Source: Anoxybacillus sp. J5B_2022
GTDB lineage: Bacteria > Bacillota > Bacilli > Bacillales > Anoxybacillaceae
Reading direction: 5' to 3'
Assembly: GCF_026847645.1 (NCBI RefSeq)
Contig: NZ_JAPSMC010000021.1
Span: forward strand, 1 to 46,835
Length of the DNA: 46,835 bases
Positions 16,252 through 23,581 of the stretch are shown here, piece by piece (position 1 is the stretch's first letter; every line of letters starts with the position of its first letter). Position numbers and translations under genes: made by a program. The notes under the pieces were generated by a model, which was given only the letters and a program-made list of their open reading frames with translations, was not told the DNA's origin and made no database searches.

Positions 16252-16515
16252 ATAAAAAACCGTTCTCTCCCAAAAAAAGGGACGAGAACGGTCTCGCGGT
16301 ACCACCCTTATTGACTATACAAAATAGTCCTCTCTGCATTCGTAACGGGAATGACGCGCCATTGCCTACTTTTATTTCAGCATGGAACTCCGGGGTGATC
16401 TTCACTCCTTCGCTTATGCTAGGCTTCCACCGTCCCCAGCTCGCTATAATAAGCATATGAAAGAGCTACTGTCCCTTTCATCGTCCATTCATTATTCTTC
16501 ATGTTCGATGCGTTT
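16252..16515 (-). ncRNA. T-box riboswitch (isoleucine) in the ileS leader
   Basis: The leader carries the T-box sequence AAGGGTGGTACCGCG (16296-16310), followed by a terminator ACCGTTCTCGTCCC/GGGAGAGAACGGT with a T run (16252-16292). Upstream is a typical specifier stem containing AGTGAAGATCACC, with the Ile codon ATC at 16397-16399. Uncharged tRNA-Ile pairs with the specifier and T-box to form an antiterminator, so ileS is expressed when isoleucine charging is low. The region fills the 326-base gap between ileS and divIVA. Confidence 0.93.
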
Positions 16516-16525
16516 TTGTATTTTG

Positions 16526-16555
16526 ATTATATGCGAAACGGACAAAATCCGTCAA
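16526..16555 (-). promoter_or_regulatory. SigA promoter of ileS
   Basis: TTGACG (16550-16555), 18-base spacer, TATAAT (16526-16531). The -35 contains the stop codon TGA of divIVA at 16552-16554. Confidence 0.82.
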
Positions 16556-17064
16556 GATTGGCTCATTTCTTCCTTTTCATCCAATTCAATTTCTTTTACT
16601 TCATATTCCATTAAATGATCCCAATCACCGTTATTTAACATTTCCAACTGCGCTTCTACAAGCATGCGGAAGCGCGTGCGGAACACTTTCGACTGCCGTT
16701 TAAGCTCTTCGATTTCAAGGGCGATTTTGCGCGATTTAGCAAGCGCCTCGCTAATGATGCGATCCGCATTTTTCTCTGCCTCTTTAATGATCAGTTTCGC
16801 TTCTTTTTGCGCATTTCGTTTCACTTCTTCCGCCGTTTCTTGCGCGATTAAAATCGATTTATTTAACGTTTCTTCAATGTTCGTAAAATAATTCAATCTT
16901 TCTGTCAATTCCGCGACTTTTTCTTCCAATTGTTTTTTCTCGCGGATGACCATCTCGTAATCTTTAATCACTTGGTCTAAAAATTCGTTCACTTCATCTT
17001 CATCGTAGCCGCGAAAGCCCTTGCTAAATTCTTTGTTATGAATATCTAATGGCGTTAAAGGCAC
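16552..17064 (-). CDS. divIVA: Cell-division initiation / polar curvature-sensing protein DivIVA
   Basis: DivIVA binds negatively curved membrane at septa and poles, recruits MinJ/MinCD in vegetative cells and helps anchor chromosomes during sporulation. The 170-residue protein starts MPLTPLDIHNKEF with the conserved FRGYDEDEVNEFLDQV lipid-binding domain, then two long coiled-coil stretches (about 30-65 and 80-150). The start is GTG at 17062-17064, six bases after GGAGGTG and matching the B. subtilis N-terminus. The GTG three codons earlier overlaps the ribosome binding site. It ends the ylm cluster. Confidence 0.94.
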   Translation of the reverse strand: MPLTPLDIHNKEFSKGFRGYDEDEVNEFLDQVIKDYEMVIREKKQLEEKVAELTERLNYFTNIEETLNKSILIAQETAEEVKRNAQKEAKLIIKEAEKNADRIISEALAKSRKIALEIEELKRQSKVFRTRFRMLVEAQLEMLNNGDWDHLMEYEVKEIELDEKEEMSQS

Positions 17065-17139
17065 AAATGCCACCTCCGTCTATATCTTTCCTTTTTACGT
17101 TTATTCGACAGATTTCTGCGAATTCCTACCACGATTCGA

Positions 17140-17913
17140 TTATTTTTGCGTCCCCACTTGAATGCGAAAGCGATCTTTTTTTGTTTTTCCACCGATCGCC
17201 ACAAGTTTCAACCGGCCAAGCCCCCTCGCGGAAATAGTATCGCCTTCTTTGCATTCTAAATGCGATTGCTCGACAATTTTCCAATTCACTTTCACAAGAC
17301 CGTTTTCAATGAGTGTTTGAACGTGTTGTCTTGATGCGCCAAACGCTTGCGCTACTACCGCATCAAGCCGCAACGAAGAAACGGTAATCGTCGCTTCGTT
17401 CCATTGTTCTTCAAGAACGATCATATCCGTTAACGGCTTTTCTTCGAGCGAAATTTTCGTTTTTCCGACCGCTTGCAAATGTAGCCGAACATAATCCGCG
17501 ACTTCTTTGGCGACGATCAATTGAACGTCATTTTCTTTGATTAACACGTCGCCAAACTTGCCGCGCTTTAACCCGAGCGACATCAATGAGCCGAGCACTT
17601 GCCGATGCGCAAGCGAAACAAATTTGCTCGGATAACGGACCGAAAAAAGCGCAATCATAAAATCTTCTTGTTCCGGCTGAAAGTAAGGCGGGTATAAAAG
17701 CGCCCGTTTTCGCTCGACAAAAGAAGCGCCGCCGAAGAAAGAAACGTTGACTTCTTCATCATGTCCGATAACAAGCCGAACGATTTCTTGCTCGCGCGGA
17801 TCAAGAAAATCGGTAAGTCTAGGGCTGTATTGCGTTTGGACGCTTTCCCGCCATTCGAGCACTTGATCAATAAAATGATGTTCTTCTTTGCGAAAATGCT
17901 GATATATATTCAT
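17140..17913 (-). CDS. ylmH: S4-domain RNA-binding protein YlmH
   Basis: A 257-residue protein of the YlmH family. It has an N-terminal region of mixed structure (MNIYQHF...LTDFLDPREQEIVRLVIG), a middle FGDVL domain and a C-terminal S4 domain (SSLRLDAVVAQAFGASRQHVQTLIENGLVKVN). YlmH homologues bind stalled large ribosomal subunits carrying peptidyl-tRNA in ribosome-associated quality control, parallel to RqcH/RqcP. The start ATG at 17911-17913 matches the B. subtilis length of 257. It sits between ylmG and divIVA as usual; the link to division is positional only. Confidence 0.92.
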   Translation of the reverse strand: MNIYQHFRKEEHHFIDQVLEWRESVQTQYSPRLTDFLDPREQEIVRLVIGHDEEVNVSFFGGASFVERKRALLYPPYFQPEQEDFMIALFSVRYPSKFVSLAHRQVLGSLMSLGLKRGKFGDVLIKENDVQLIVAKEVADYVRLHLQAVGKTKISLEEKPLTDMIVLEEQWNEATITVSSLRLDAVVAQAFGASRQHVQTLIENGLVKVNWKIVEQSHLECKEGDTISARGLGRLKLVAIGGKTKKDRFRIQVGTQK

Positions 17914-17962
17914 CTTCACACCTTGCCTTCTCACGAAGAAAGGAACCCTTCCTGTGGATTCC

Positions 17963-18232
17963 CTATACTAAGTGCAACATGCTAAACAATGCATGCAACC
18001 CTCGCGTTGCAAAATTGAGCACAAATAGTGCAGCAATCGGTGAAACGTCGATCATGCCGATTGGAGGAATGATGCGGCGAAACGGCTCTAAATACGGCTC
18101 ACAAATCGCCGCTAACAGCTGGCCGATTTTCGTGCCGCGCGCATTCGGAAACCATGACATTAAAATGTAAACAATTAACGCATAGGAGTATATATCAATG
18201 AGCGTTGTTAAAAACGTAAGCAAACTATACAT
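17963..18232 (-). CDS. ylmG: YggT-family membrane protein YlmG
   Basis: An 89-residue membrane protein with two hydrophobic segments (about 3-27 and 65-88) around the YggT signature ISW/MSWFPN and EPYLEPFRRIIPPIGMIDVSP. It is the B. subtilis YlmG counterpart. The plastid relative is needed for nucleoid distribution, but the bacterial role is not established. The ATG at 18230-18232 follows AAGGTGG, and the gene begins three bases after sepF ends. Confidence 0.92.
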   Translation of the reverse strand: MYSLLTFLTTLIDIYSYALIVYILMSWFPNARGTKIGQLLAAICEPYLEPFRRIIPPIGMIDVSPIAALFVLNFATRGLHALFSMLHLV

Positions 18233-18235
18233 ATA

Positions 18236-18667
18236 TTACCACCTTTTCATCGATGTCTCATCTTCGGACACAGCGGAAATCGAGCCGGTTACATCCACAT
18301 TGTCCGGAGTGCATAAGAAAATTCTCGTGCCAACTTGCTGAATGTCGCCGCCAATCGCATAAACGGTGCCGCTTAAAAAGTCGACGATGCGCTTTGCTTG
18401 ATCGTGCTGAATGCGCTGCAAATTCACAACAACTGCACGCCGGTTTTTTAAATGGTCGGCAATCTCCTGTGCCTCCGCATAAGCTCTCGGTTCGATAAGC
18501 ACCACTTTCGATGATTTTTGCACGCTTTGCAAGCTGACGACATTTTGTTTCGCAGCCCCTTTTCCTGACGGCTGCGGAGCTGGCTCTTCCTCTTCTACAT
18601 ACTCGTCCTCATACTCTTCATAGTCTTCCTCTAAAAAATAGTCTTTAAATTTTTTAATAAGTCCCAT
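18236..18667 (-). CDS. sepF: Cell division protein SepF
   Basis: SepF forms arcs that bind the FtsZ C-terminal tail and membrane, and it supports septum formation alongside FtsA. The 143-residue protein has the amphipathic membrane-targeting N-terminus [15 protein letters not shown], an acidic linker (residues about 15-45) and the globular DUF552 core with [22 protein letters not shown]. The ATG at 18665-18667 is six bases after AGGAGGTG. An in-frame GTG three codons upstream is part of that ribosome binding site. Its target DIPAFLRNR lies at the end of FtsZ in this same window. Confidence 0.95.
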   Translation of the reverse strand: MGLIKKFKDYFLEEDYEEYEDEYVEEEEPAPQPSGKGAAKQNVVSLQSVQKSSKVVLIEPRAYAEAQEIADHLKNRRAVVVNLQRIQHDQAKRIVDFLSGTVYAIGGDIQQVGTRIFLCTPDNVDVTGSISAVSEDETSMKRW

Positions 18668-18682
18668 TTCGGACACCTCCTA

Positions 18683-19357
18683 TCATTCCTCGCCAACGAG
18701 CGATGTTCCTAATCGGAGAAACGTTGCGCCTTCTTCAACCGCAATCACATAATCGTTCGACATTCCCATCGATAGCTCGGTGCACCGCACGTTCGCAATA
18801 TGTAATGCTTGTACATGTTGCTGCAATTGTTTCAGCTGCCGAAAACATTGGCGAAGCAATTGCTCATCGTCCGTATACGGTGCCATTGTCATTAGTCCAA
18901 CTACTTCAATTTTGGTGAAATCGCGCAGCTGTTCGACGAACGGAATGACTTCTTCTTTAGATAGCCCATGCTTCGTTTCTTCGCCTGACACGTTCACTTG
19001 CACAAAGCATTTTATTCGCTTCGTTGCTCGCTTCTCGATTTCACGCGCCAGCGACAGACGATCAAGTGAATGAATATAGTCGACTTTGTCGATAATGTTT
19101 TTCACTTTGCGCGACTGCAACGTCCCGATAAAATGCCATGTCGCTTCTCGTCCGATCGCTTCGTATTTTTGCAACAGTCCGTCATCACGGTTTTCCCCCA
19201 AATCGACAACTCCTGCAGCCAACGCTTCTTTTGCTCGTTCGACGCTGACGTATTTCGTTACGGCAATAATGCGCACGCTAGCAGGATCGCGGCCAGTGCG
19301 ACGGCAGGCTGCTTCGATGTTATCACGAATGGTTGCTAAATTATCACGAACAGGCAC
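18683..19357 (-). CDS. ylmE: Pyridoxal-phosphate homeostasis protein (YggS/PROSC family)
   Basis: A 224-residue TIM-barrel PLP-binding protein without known enzyme activity; family members buffer PLP and influence amino acid and keto-acid balance. The PLP lysine is in IIAVTKYVS, and the family motifs GENRDDGLLQKYE, WHFIGTLQSRKVK, LSMGMSNDY and LRLGTSLVGE are visible. The start is GTG at 19355-19357 after GGAGGAATAAATC. It begins three bases downstream of the pgeF stop. Confidence 0.93.
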   Translation of the reverse strand: MPVRDNLATIRDNIEAACRRTGRDPASVRIIAVTKYVSVERAKEALAAGVVDLGENRDDGLLQKYEAIGREATWHFIGTLQSRKVKNIIDKVDYIHSLDRLSLAREIEKRATKRIKCFVQVNVSGEETKHGLSKEEVIPFVEQLRDFTKIEVVGLMTMAPYTDDEQLLRQCFRQLKQLQQHVQALHIANVRCTELSMGMSNDYVIAVEEGATFLRLGTSLVGEE

Positions 19358-19360
19358 GAT

Positions 19361-20167
19361 TTATTCCTCCTTCCTGCCGATAAACGCCATCATTCTTCCA
19401 GTTCGACCGTTGTCGCGACGGTGCGAGAAAAATAAATTTGTTTCGCAGCTCGTGCAATAATGTGACACTTGAATGTGTTGCACCCCTTCTTTTATAAGTA
19501 ATAGCCGATTTAGTTCTTTTAAATCAAGTGCATATTGTCCTACGCTCACTTCACGGAAAGGCAACACCTCACCTGTTCCGAGCACCTTTTGCGCAGCGTC
19601 TACCACTCGGTCATCGACAACGTAGCAACAAGAACCGATTGCCGGGCCAATCACGATGACAATCTCCTCAGGCGGGATGCCTTCCCGTTCATGCCAAAGC
19701 CGAACCATGTTGCCGGCAATGTTTTTTACAGTTCCCTTCCATCCGGCATGCGCAAGGCCGATCATGCCATGCTTTGGCGCGGCAAAATAAAGCGGCACGC
19801 AATCAGCAAAACATAATGCCAATAAAATCCCCGTTTCCTTCGTATACAATCCGTCCGTATCGGCAATGGCTGTTTCTAAACGTAACGCTCCTTTTCCAGC
19901 ATCACGCACCGTTACTTTCTCGATACGAGAATCGTGCGTTTGCTCGCAACAAACCCATTTTTCCAGCGGAACCGACAGTTGCTCCGCTAATTTCCGGCGA
20001 TTTCGCCCGACGAAAGATGTATCATCACCGACGTGCAAACCGAGATTAAACGACGCAAACGGCGGTTTGCTAAATCCGCCTTGTTTCGTTGTAAAGCCAG
20101 CGATGACATCGGGCCACTCGGTTAACATGAGCAACGCTTCACCAGCTGGTCGAAAAATTTCCGACAT
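19361..20167 (-). CDS. pgeF: Peptidoglycan editing factor PgeF / laccase-domain protein YlmD
   Basis: A 268-residue DUF152 protein. The metal or active-site residues appear in CCEQTHDSRI, ALCFADCVPLYF, LAHAGWKGT and the C-terminal HYCTSC. The E. coli relative YfiH prevents L-serine entering the peptide stem of peptidoglycan, while other members show purine nucleoside phosphorylase or deaminase activity; this sequence alone does not decide between them. The ATG at 20165-20167 is nine bases after AGAGG. An ATG three codons earlier abuts that site and is unlikely. Confidence 0.92.
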   Translation of the reverse strand: MSEIFRPAGEALLMLTEWPDVIAGFTTKQGGFSKPPFASFNLGLHVGDDTSFVGRNRRKLAEQLSVPLEKWVCCEQTHDSRIEKVTVRDAGKGALRLETAIADTDGLYTKETGILLALCFADCVPLYFAAPKHGMIGLAHAGWKGTVKNIAGNMVRLWHEREGIPPEEIVIVIGPAIGSCCYVVDDRVVDAAQKVLGTGEVLPFREVSVGQYALDLKELNRLLLIKEGVQHIQVSHYCTSCETNLFFSHRRDNGRTGRMMAFIGRKEE

Positions 20168-20245
20168 TTTCGTCATCCTCTTTGTAGATTTTTATCACTT
20201 TTTTTCCTATTTTATCACAGTTTGCTTACAGATGATAACCATTAT

Positions 20246-20488
20246 TTATTCTTCCTCGTTCAAACGGACTAAAATGACATCTGTGCCAATTTTAACGATG
20301 TTGCGCCACGGAATCACTGTTTCTTCTTCCCTGCCAAACAGCCCCAGTACCTTCCCCGCTCCTAAAATAATAAGCGCTTCAATTTGCCCTGTTTGCAAAT
20401 TGATATCAATGTCACCAATATTTCCTAATTTTTTTCCGTTCGCTACGTTAACAACATCTTTCGTTTGAAATTCAGAAATTTTAATCAT
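20246..20488 (-). CDS. ylmC: PRC-barrel protein YlmC/YmxH
   Basis: An 80-residue single PRC-barrel protein: MIKISEFQTKDVVNVANGKK, then GDIDIN and a C-terminal VIPWRNIVKIGTDVILV. B. subtilis has YlmC at this place after sigG. Small PRC-barrel proteins of this type are linked to sporulation genes, but the function is unknown. The ATG at 20486-20488 follows GGGAGGATGGGCC. The B. subtilis ylmA ABC-transporter gene between sigG and ylmC is missing here. Confidence 0.9.
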   Translation of the reverse strand: MIKISEFQTKDVVNVANGKKLGNIGDIDINLQTGQIEALIILGAGKVLGLFGREEETVIPWRNIVKIGTDVILVRLNEEE

Positions 20489-20553
20489 GGCCCATCCTCC
20501 CGCTTTCATCATCGTTTATTTCACTATATGATATGTTTGCCATGACCTTTCCG

Positions 20554-20584
20554 AAAAAAAGAGCTGTCCGTGACAGAACAGCTC
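20554..20584 (-). terminator. Terminator after sigG
   Basis: GAGCTGTTCTGTCA/GGACAGCTC hairpin followed by seven T residues on the minus strand, two bases after the sigG stop codon. Confidence 0.9.
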
Positions 20585-20585
20585 G

Positions 20586-21365
20586 TTACACTTGGATATT
20601 TTTATTCATTTGTCGAATAGCCGCTTTTTCTAAACGCGACACTTGCGCTTGCGAAATCCCAATTTCTTCTGCTACTTCCATTTGCGTTTTTCCTTGGAAA
20701 AATCGTTTGCGAATGATCATTTTTTCTCGTTCGTTTAAGCGGCGCAAGCCTTCTTTTAGCGCAATTTCTTCAATCCATTGGCTGTCGCGGTTTTTTTCAT
20801 CGCTTAGCTGATCCATTACATAAATCGGATCGCTGCCATCGTTATAAATCGGTTCAAATAAAGAAACCGGATCTTGAATGGCATCAAGCGCAAACACGAC
20901 TTCTTCATGTGGAACGCCGAGCACGTTCGCAATTTCTTCAGCAGTCGGCTCTTTCGCCGTTTCCCCCATTAATTTTTCACGCACTTGTAACGCTTTGTAA
21001 GCAATATCACGCAATGAACGTGACACACGGATTGGGTTGTTGTCGCGCAAATAGCGACGAATTTCGCCGATAATCATTGGTACAGCATACGTGGAAAATC
21101 TAACGTTCTGGCTTAAATCAAAATTATCAATCGATTTCATAAGTCCGATACAACCGACTTGAAACAAGTCATCGACAAATTCTCCGCGGTTATTGAAACG
21201 TTGAATGACGCTTAACACAAGGCGTAAGTTTCCGTTGACAAGCTTTTCCCTCGCTTCTAAATCTCCTTCATGCATTCGTTTGAACAGCTCACGCATTTCT
21301 TCGTTTTTCAATACCGGAAGCTTTGATGTATCTACGCCACAAATTTCTACTTTGTTTCTTGTCAA
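20586..21365 (-). CDS. sigG: RNA polymerase sporulation sigma factor SigG
   Basis: SigG directs late forespore transcription after engulfment. The 259-residue protein has region 2 (GNLRLVLSVIQRFNNRGEFVDDLFQVGCIGL... by motif), region 3 and a region 4 helix-turn-helix (MEVAEEIGISQAQVSRLEKAA). Its N-terminus RNKVEICGVDTSKLPVLKNE is conserved with B. subtilis. The start is TTG at 21363-21365, seven bases after GGGAGG; the in-frame ATG five codons earlier is part of that site. A strong hairpin pairs with the ribosome binding site, as described separately. It follows sigE by 65 bases and has its own terminator. Confidence 0.96.
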   Translation of the reverse strand: MTRNKVEICGVDTSKLPVLKNEEMRELFKRMHEGDLEAREKLVNGNLRLVLSVIQRFNNRGEFVDDLFQVGCIGLMKSIDNFDLSQNVRFSTYAVPMIIGEIRRYLRDNNPIRVSRSLRDIAYKALQVREKLMGETAKEPTAEEIANVLGVPHEEVVFALDAIQDPVSLFEPIYNDGSDPIYVMDQLSDEKNRDSQWIEEIALKEGLRRLNEREKMIIRKRFFQGKTQMEVAEEIGISQAQVSRLEKAAIRQMNKNIQV

Positions 21366-21372
21366 GTCTTTC

Positions 21373-21419
21373 CCTCCCATCAGGAGATGCTGTCAATGTT
21401 CAGTATCTCCTCAGGGAGG
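21373..21419 (-). promoter_or_regulatory. Hairpin sequestering the sigG ribosome binding site
   Basis: In the minus-strand transcript CCTCCC (21414-21419) pairs with GGGAGG (21373-21378), and AGGAGAT (405-411 of the 21-kb block) pairs with ATCTCCT (21382-21388). Only a small internal loop and a 16-base apical loop interrupt the stem. GGGAGG is the ribosome binding site for the TTG start of sigG, so folding should hold translation down. Confidence 0.85.
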
Positions 21420-21430
21420 AAAAATATGCA

Positions 21431-22150
21431 CTACATCATTTTATTAAACTCTTTGCGCAACCGCTTAATGATTCGCTTCTCTAGCCGCGATATATAGGAT
21501 TGCGATATTCCGAGCAAATCAGCAACATCTTTTTGCGTTTTTTCTTCCCCACCGGAAAGGCCGAAGCGAAGCTCCATAATTTGTTTTTCGCGATCACTTA
21601 ATTGCCGAAGCGCATTCAATAAAAGATGACGGTCGATATCGGCTTCCAAATCTTTTGTAATAACATCATCTTCTGTGCCAAGCACATCCGATAAAAGCAG
21701 TTCGTTTCCATCCCAGTCGATATTGAGCGGTTCGTCAAACGATACTTCCGAGCGCACTTTATTGTTGCGCCGCAAATACATTAATATTTCATTTTCAATA
21801 CAGCGGGAAGCGTAAGTGGCTAATTTAATTTTTTTATCTGGGTTAAACGTGTTCACGGCTTTAATCAGCCCGATCGTGCCGATGCTAATTAAATCTTCAA
21901 TATTAATGCCTGTATTTTCAAATTTTCGCGCGATATAGACAACGAGGCGCAAATTTCGTTCGATCAGCATGGAACGGGCCGTTTCATCGCCGGACGGAAG
22001 CTTTTGCAGCAATAACTCTTCTTCTTCTTTTGTCAGCGGCGGCGGCAATGCTTCGCTCCCGCCGATGTAATAAATTTCATCCGTTTTGATGCCAAGCTTC
22101 ATTAACAGCTTATACCATAAATAAATGATGCGAAGTTTCCACGTCCTCAT
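21431..22150 (-). CDS. sigE: RNA polymerase sporulation sigma factor SigE (pro-form)
   Basis: SigE is the first mother-cell sigma factor. The 239-residue precursor carries the amphipathic membrane-binding pro-sequence [20 protein letters not shown], removed near residue 27 by SpoIIGA in the family, followed by [15 protein letters not shown]. Region 2 ([20 protein letters not shown]) and region 4 ([20 protein letters not shown]) are intact. AGGGGG precedes the ATG. It lies directly downstream of its processing protease gene spoIIGA in the spoIIG operon. Confidence 0.97.
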   Translation of the reverse strand: MRTWKLRIIYLWYKLLMKLGIKTDEIYYIGGSEALPPPLTKEEEELLLQKLPSGDETARSMLIERNLRLVVYIARKFENTGINIEDLISIGTIGLIKAVNTFNPDKKIKLATYASRCIENEILMYLRRNNKVRSEVSFDEPLNIDWDGNELLLSDVLGTEDDVITKDLEADIDRHLLLNALRQLSDREKQIMELRFGLSGGEEKTQKDVADLLGISQSYISRLEKRIIKRLRKEFNKMM

Positions 22151-22201
22151 AAAAATCCCCCTTCTAATTTAACCGAAAAATGCGTATGATATAGTAAAAA
22201 C

Positions 22202-23128
22202 TTATGAGGCGGTTAGCCGCTTTCCGGTCTGAATCATTTTCGGATGGATAATGCACTGGTACTCTCCGTCGGTTGATAAATCCGTTTCGTTCAACCCAAC
22301 AAGCCCTTTTCTGACCTCGATCCACTGTGCTTCATAATGAATCATCATGCGATCTGGTTTGACCGCTAATAAAAATCGCTGGTTTTGGCCAACTGCCCGA
22401 TAAGGGACAAAGCGCAATCGACTCGACCATGCTTCTAGCTGTTCATCATTAAGCCATGTAAAGTCGCCTGACTCGTTCGTATGTTCAAGTAATGCAGACG
22501 GCAATATGTCTTTCATTTCGCTTGCGCTTACAATCATGACGGGCGCTTTTGTCAACGGGTCATACAGCTGGTTGCCGCTGTCGATCAGCCCTTTTAACGA
22601 TACAGACACTTCGTTGAACGTCAATACGACATTCACAATATGATTGAAACGCAGTTTTTTCTCACGAATCGTATCCATTCGTTTTCGTGAGAATAGCCAC
22701 AACGCTGGAAATCCGATTAACACAAACAGCCAGCTGACCGGGTCGCCTGTTCCGAGCGAATACGTCGTAAGCATTCCGTTTGTGACTTGGATTTCGGTTT
22801 GCAGCAAGTAATGAACCGCGATCAACCCCCCTCCAACCATAAAAGTAGCAAGATAAAAAGTAAATAAGTTCTCGAAAAAGTAGCGAAACCGTTTAAACCC
22901 AAACGAAGCAAATACGATAAGCACGGAAAAAAACAGCTTCATGAACGGCTGTTGGACATATGGAGAAAATGATGTAAACATCAGCAATACAATGAGCGAT
23001 CCGATGAAAGCGCCGATCGCCATCCTCCACCATACGACTTCCCGTTTTAATATAATGGCGGTCAGCCAGAGCAACAGCCCATCAAAGCAAATGTTCAACA
23101 GCCAAATGACATCTAAATAAACCGTCAA
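22202..23128 (-). CDS. spoIIGA: Sporulation sigma-E factor-processing peptidase SpoIIGA
   Basis: A septal-membrane aspartic protease that cleaves pro-SigE when triggered by forespore SpoIIR. The 308-residue protein has five N-terminal membrane segments (starting TVYLDVIWLLNICFDGLLL) and a cytoplasmic C-terminal protease domain with LIDSGNQLYDPLT, where Asp183 is the catalytic residue. GLIDSGN recalls retroviral-type proteases. The start is TTG at 23126-23128, seven bases after GGGAGG. A longer in-frame reading runs back through its own promoter and has no similarity. Confidence 0.95.
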   Translation of the reverse strand: MTVYLDVIWLLNICFDGLLLWLTAIILKREVVWWRMAIGAFIGSLIVLLMFTSFSPYVQQPFMKLFFSVLIVFASFGFKRFRYFFENLFTFYLATFMVGGGLIAVHYLLQTEIQVTNGMLTTYSLGTGDPVSWLFVLIGFPALWLFSRKRMDTIREKKLRFNHIVNVVLTFNEVSVSLKGLIDSGNQLYDPLTKAPVMIVSASEMKDILPSALLEHTNESGDFTWLNDEQLEAWSSRLRFVPYRAVGQNQRFLLAVKPDRMMIHYEAQWIEVRKGLVGLNETDLSTDGEYQCIIHPKMIQTGKRLTAS

Positions 23129-23175
23129 ACTGATAGCCTCCCTTAGCCAAACAAAGCCAAGCAATTTCTGAAAAT

Positions 23176-23209
23176 AGTATATAGTACATCTTATTGGAAA
23201 GTCTGTCAA
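23176..23209 (-). promoter_or_regulatory. spoIIG promoter with 22-bp spacer
   Basis: A perfect TTGACA (23204-23209) and TATACT (23176-23181) are separated by 22 bases. B. subtilis spoIIG is the textbook SigA promoter with a 22-bp spacer, activated by Spo0A~P, which repositions the polymerase. A TTAGACAAA motif about 30 bases upstream (near 23233-23242) may be a degenerate Spo0A box. Confidence 0.8.
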
Positions 23210-23253
23210 TTCATGACGGAGAAAAAACGAATTTTTTGTCTAAAAAAAACGAA

Positions 23254-23287
23254 TAAAAAAAGGCATGAATCATAACGATTCATACCC
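23254..23287 (-). terminator. Terminator of the ftsA-ftsZ transcript
   Basis: ATGAATC/GATTCAT stem with five-base loop, then GCC and seven T residues on the minus strand. It lies about 300 bases after ftsZ, beyond the repeat region. Confidence 0.8.
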
Positions 23288-23305
23288 CTTTATTTGAGGC
23301 AATCA

Positions 23306-23580
23306 GCCGCCCTCACTTTTCTTGTCTAGCTGCGAACAAACATCCTCCTCCGCTTTTACTTTCGCCTCTCGACGTGCAAGGCACGTCTTCGTCGAAAGCT
23401 TGCGCGTCCGTCGGATGTTTCCTTGGCTTGAGCAAAGGACCGTTCTCCACTTTTCGTTTTGTCTAGCTTCGGCTCCTAGATCTCTTGTGCCAAACAACCT
23501 TCCTCCGTCGAAGCAAAAAGCGCTTCTCGTCGGAAGAACGTTTGGCTTCGAGAGCTAACCAGTCGCCTCCGCTTTTCGTT
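23306..23580. repeat. Composite intergenic repeat with nested palindromes
   Basis: This fills most of the 453-base gap between ftsZ and spoIIGA. On the minus strand the motif AAAAGYGGAGG-like recurs near 23566-23578, 23445-23455, 23346-23356 and 23310-23320. CTTTTC(G)TT-n-GTCTAGCT recurs on the plus strand near 23317-23330 and 23451-23468. Nested inverted repeats are present: GCCAAAC (23489-23495)/GTTTGGC (23540-23546), CTTCC/GGAAG and GAAGC/GCTTC inside it, and GACGTGC/GCACGTC (23371-23387). The TTGTCTAGCT core resembles scattered intergenic repeats of Geobacillus/Anoxybacillus genomes as I remember them. No coding potential is convincing. Confidence 0.7.
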
Positions 23581-23581
23581 A

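Noticed and set aside
16293-16320. A tRNA-like segment upstream of ileS
   Set aside because: The GGTACCGCG element belongs to the T-box antiterminator; no cloverleaf or CCA end can be drawn.
17941-17962. Hairpin between ylmG and ylmH as a terminator
   Set aside because: The stem is short and mismatched, and the tract after it is TTTCTTC, too weak to support a call inside this tight gene cluster.
19866-20468. A plus-strand open frame of 200 codons
   Set aside because: It lies opposite pgeF and ylmC, spans their intergenic gap, has no ribosome binding site or family resemblance, and mirrors conserved codons of the minus-strand genes.
23306-23580. A CRISPR array or tRNA in the repeat-rich gap
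   Set aside because: The repeated modules are imperfect and unevenly spaced, with nested palindromes in place of uniform repeats and spacers; no cas genes are in the window.
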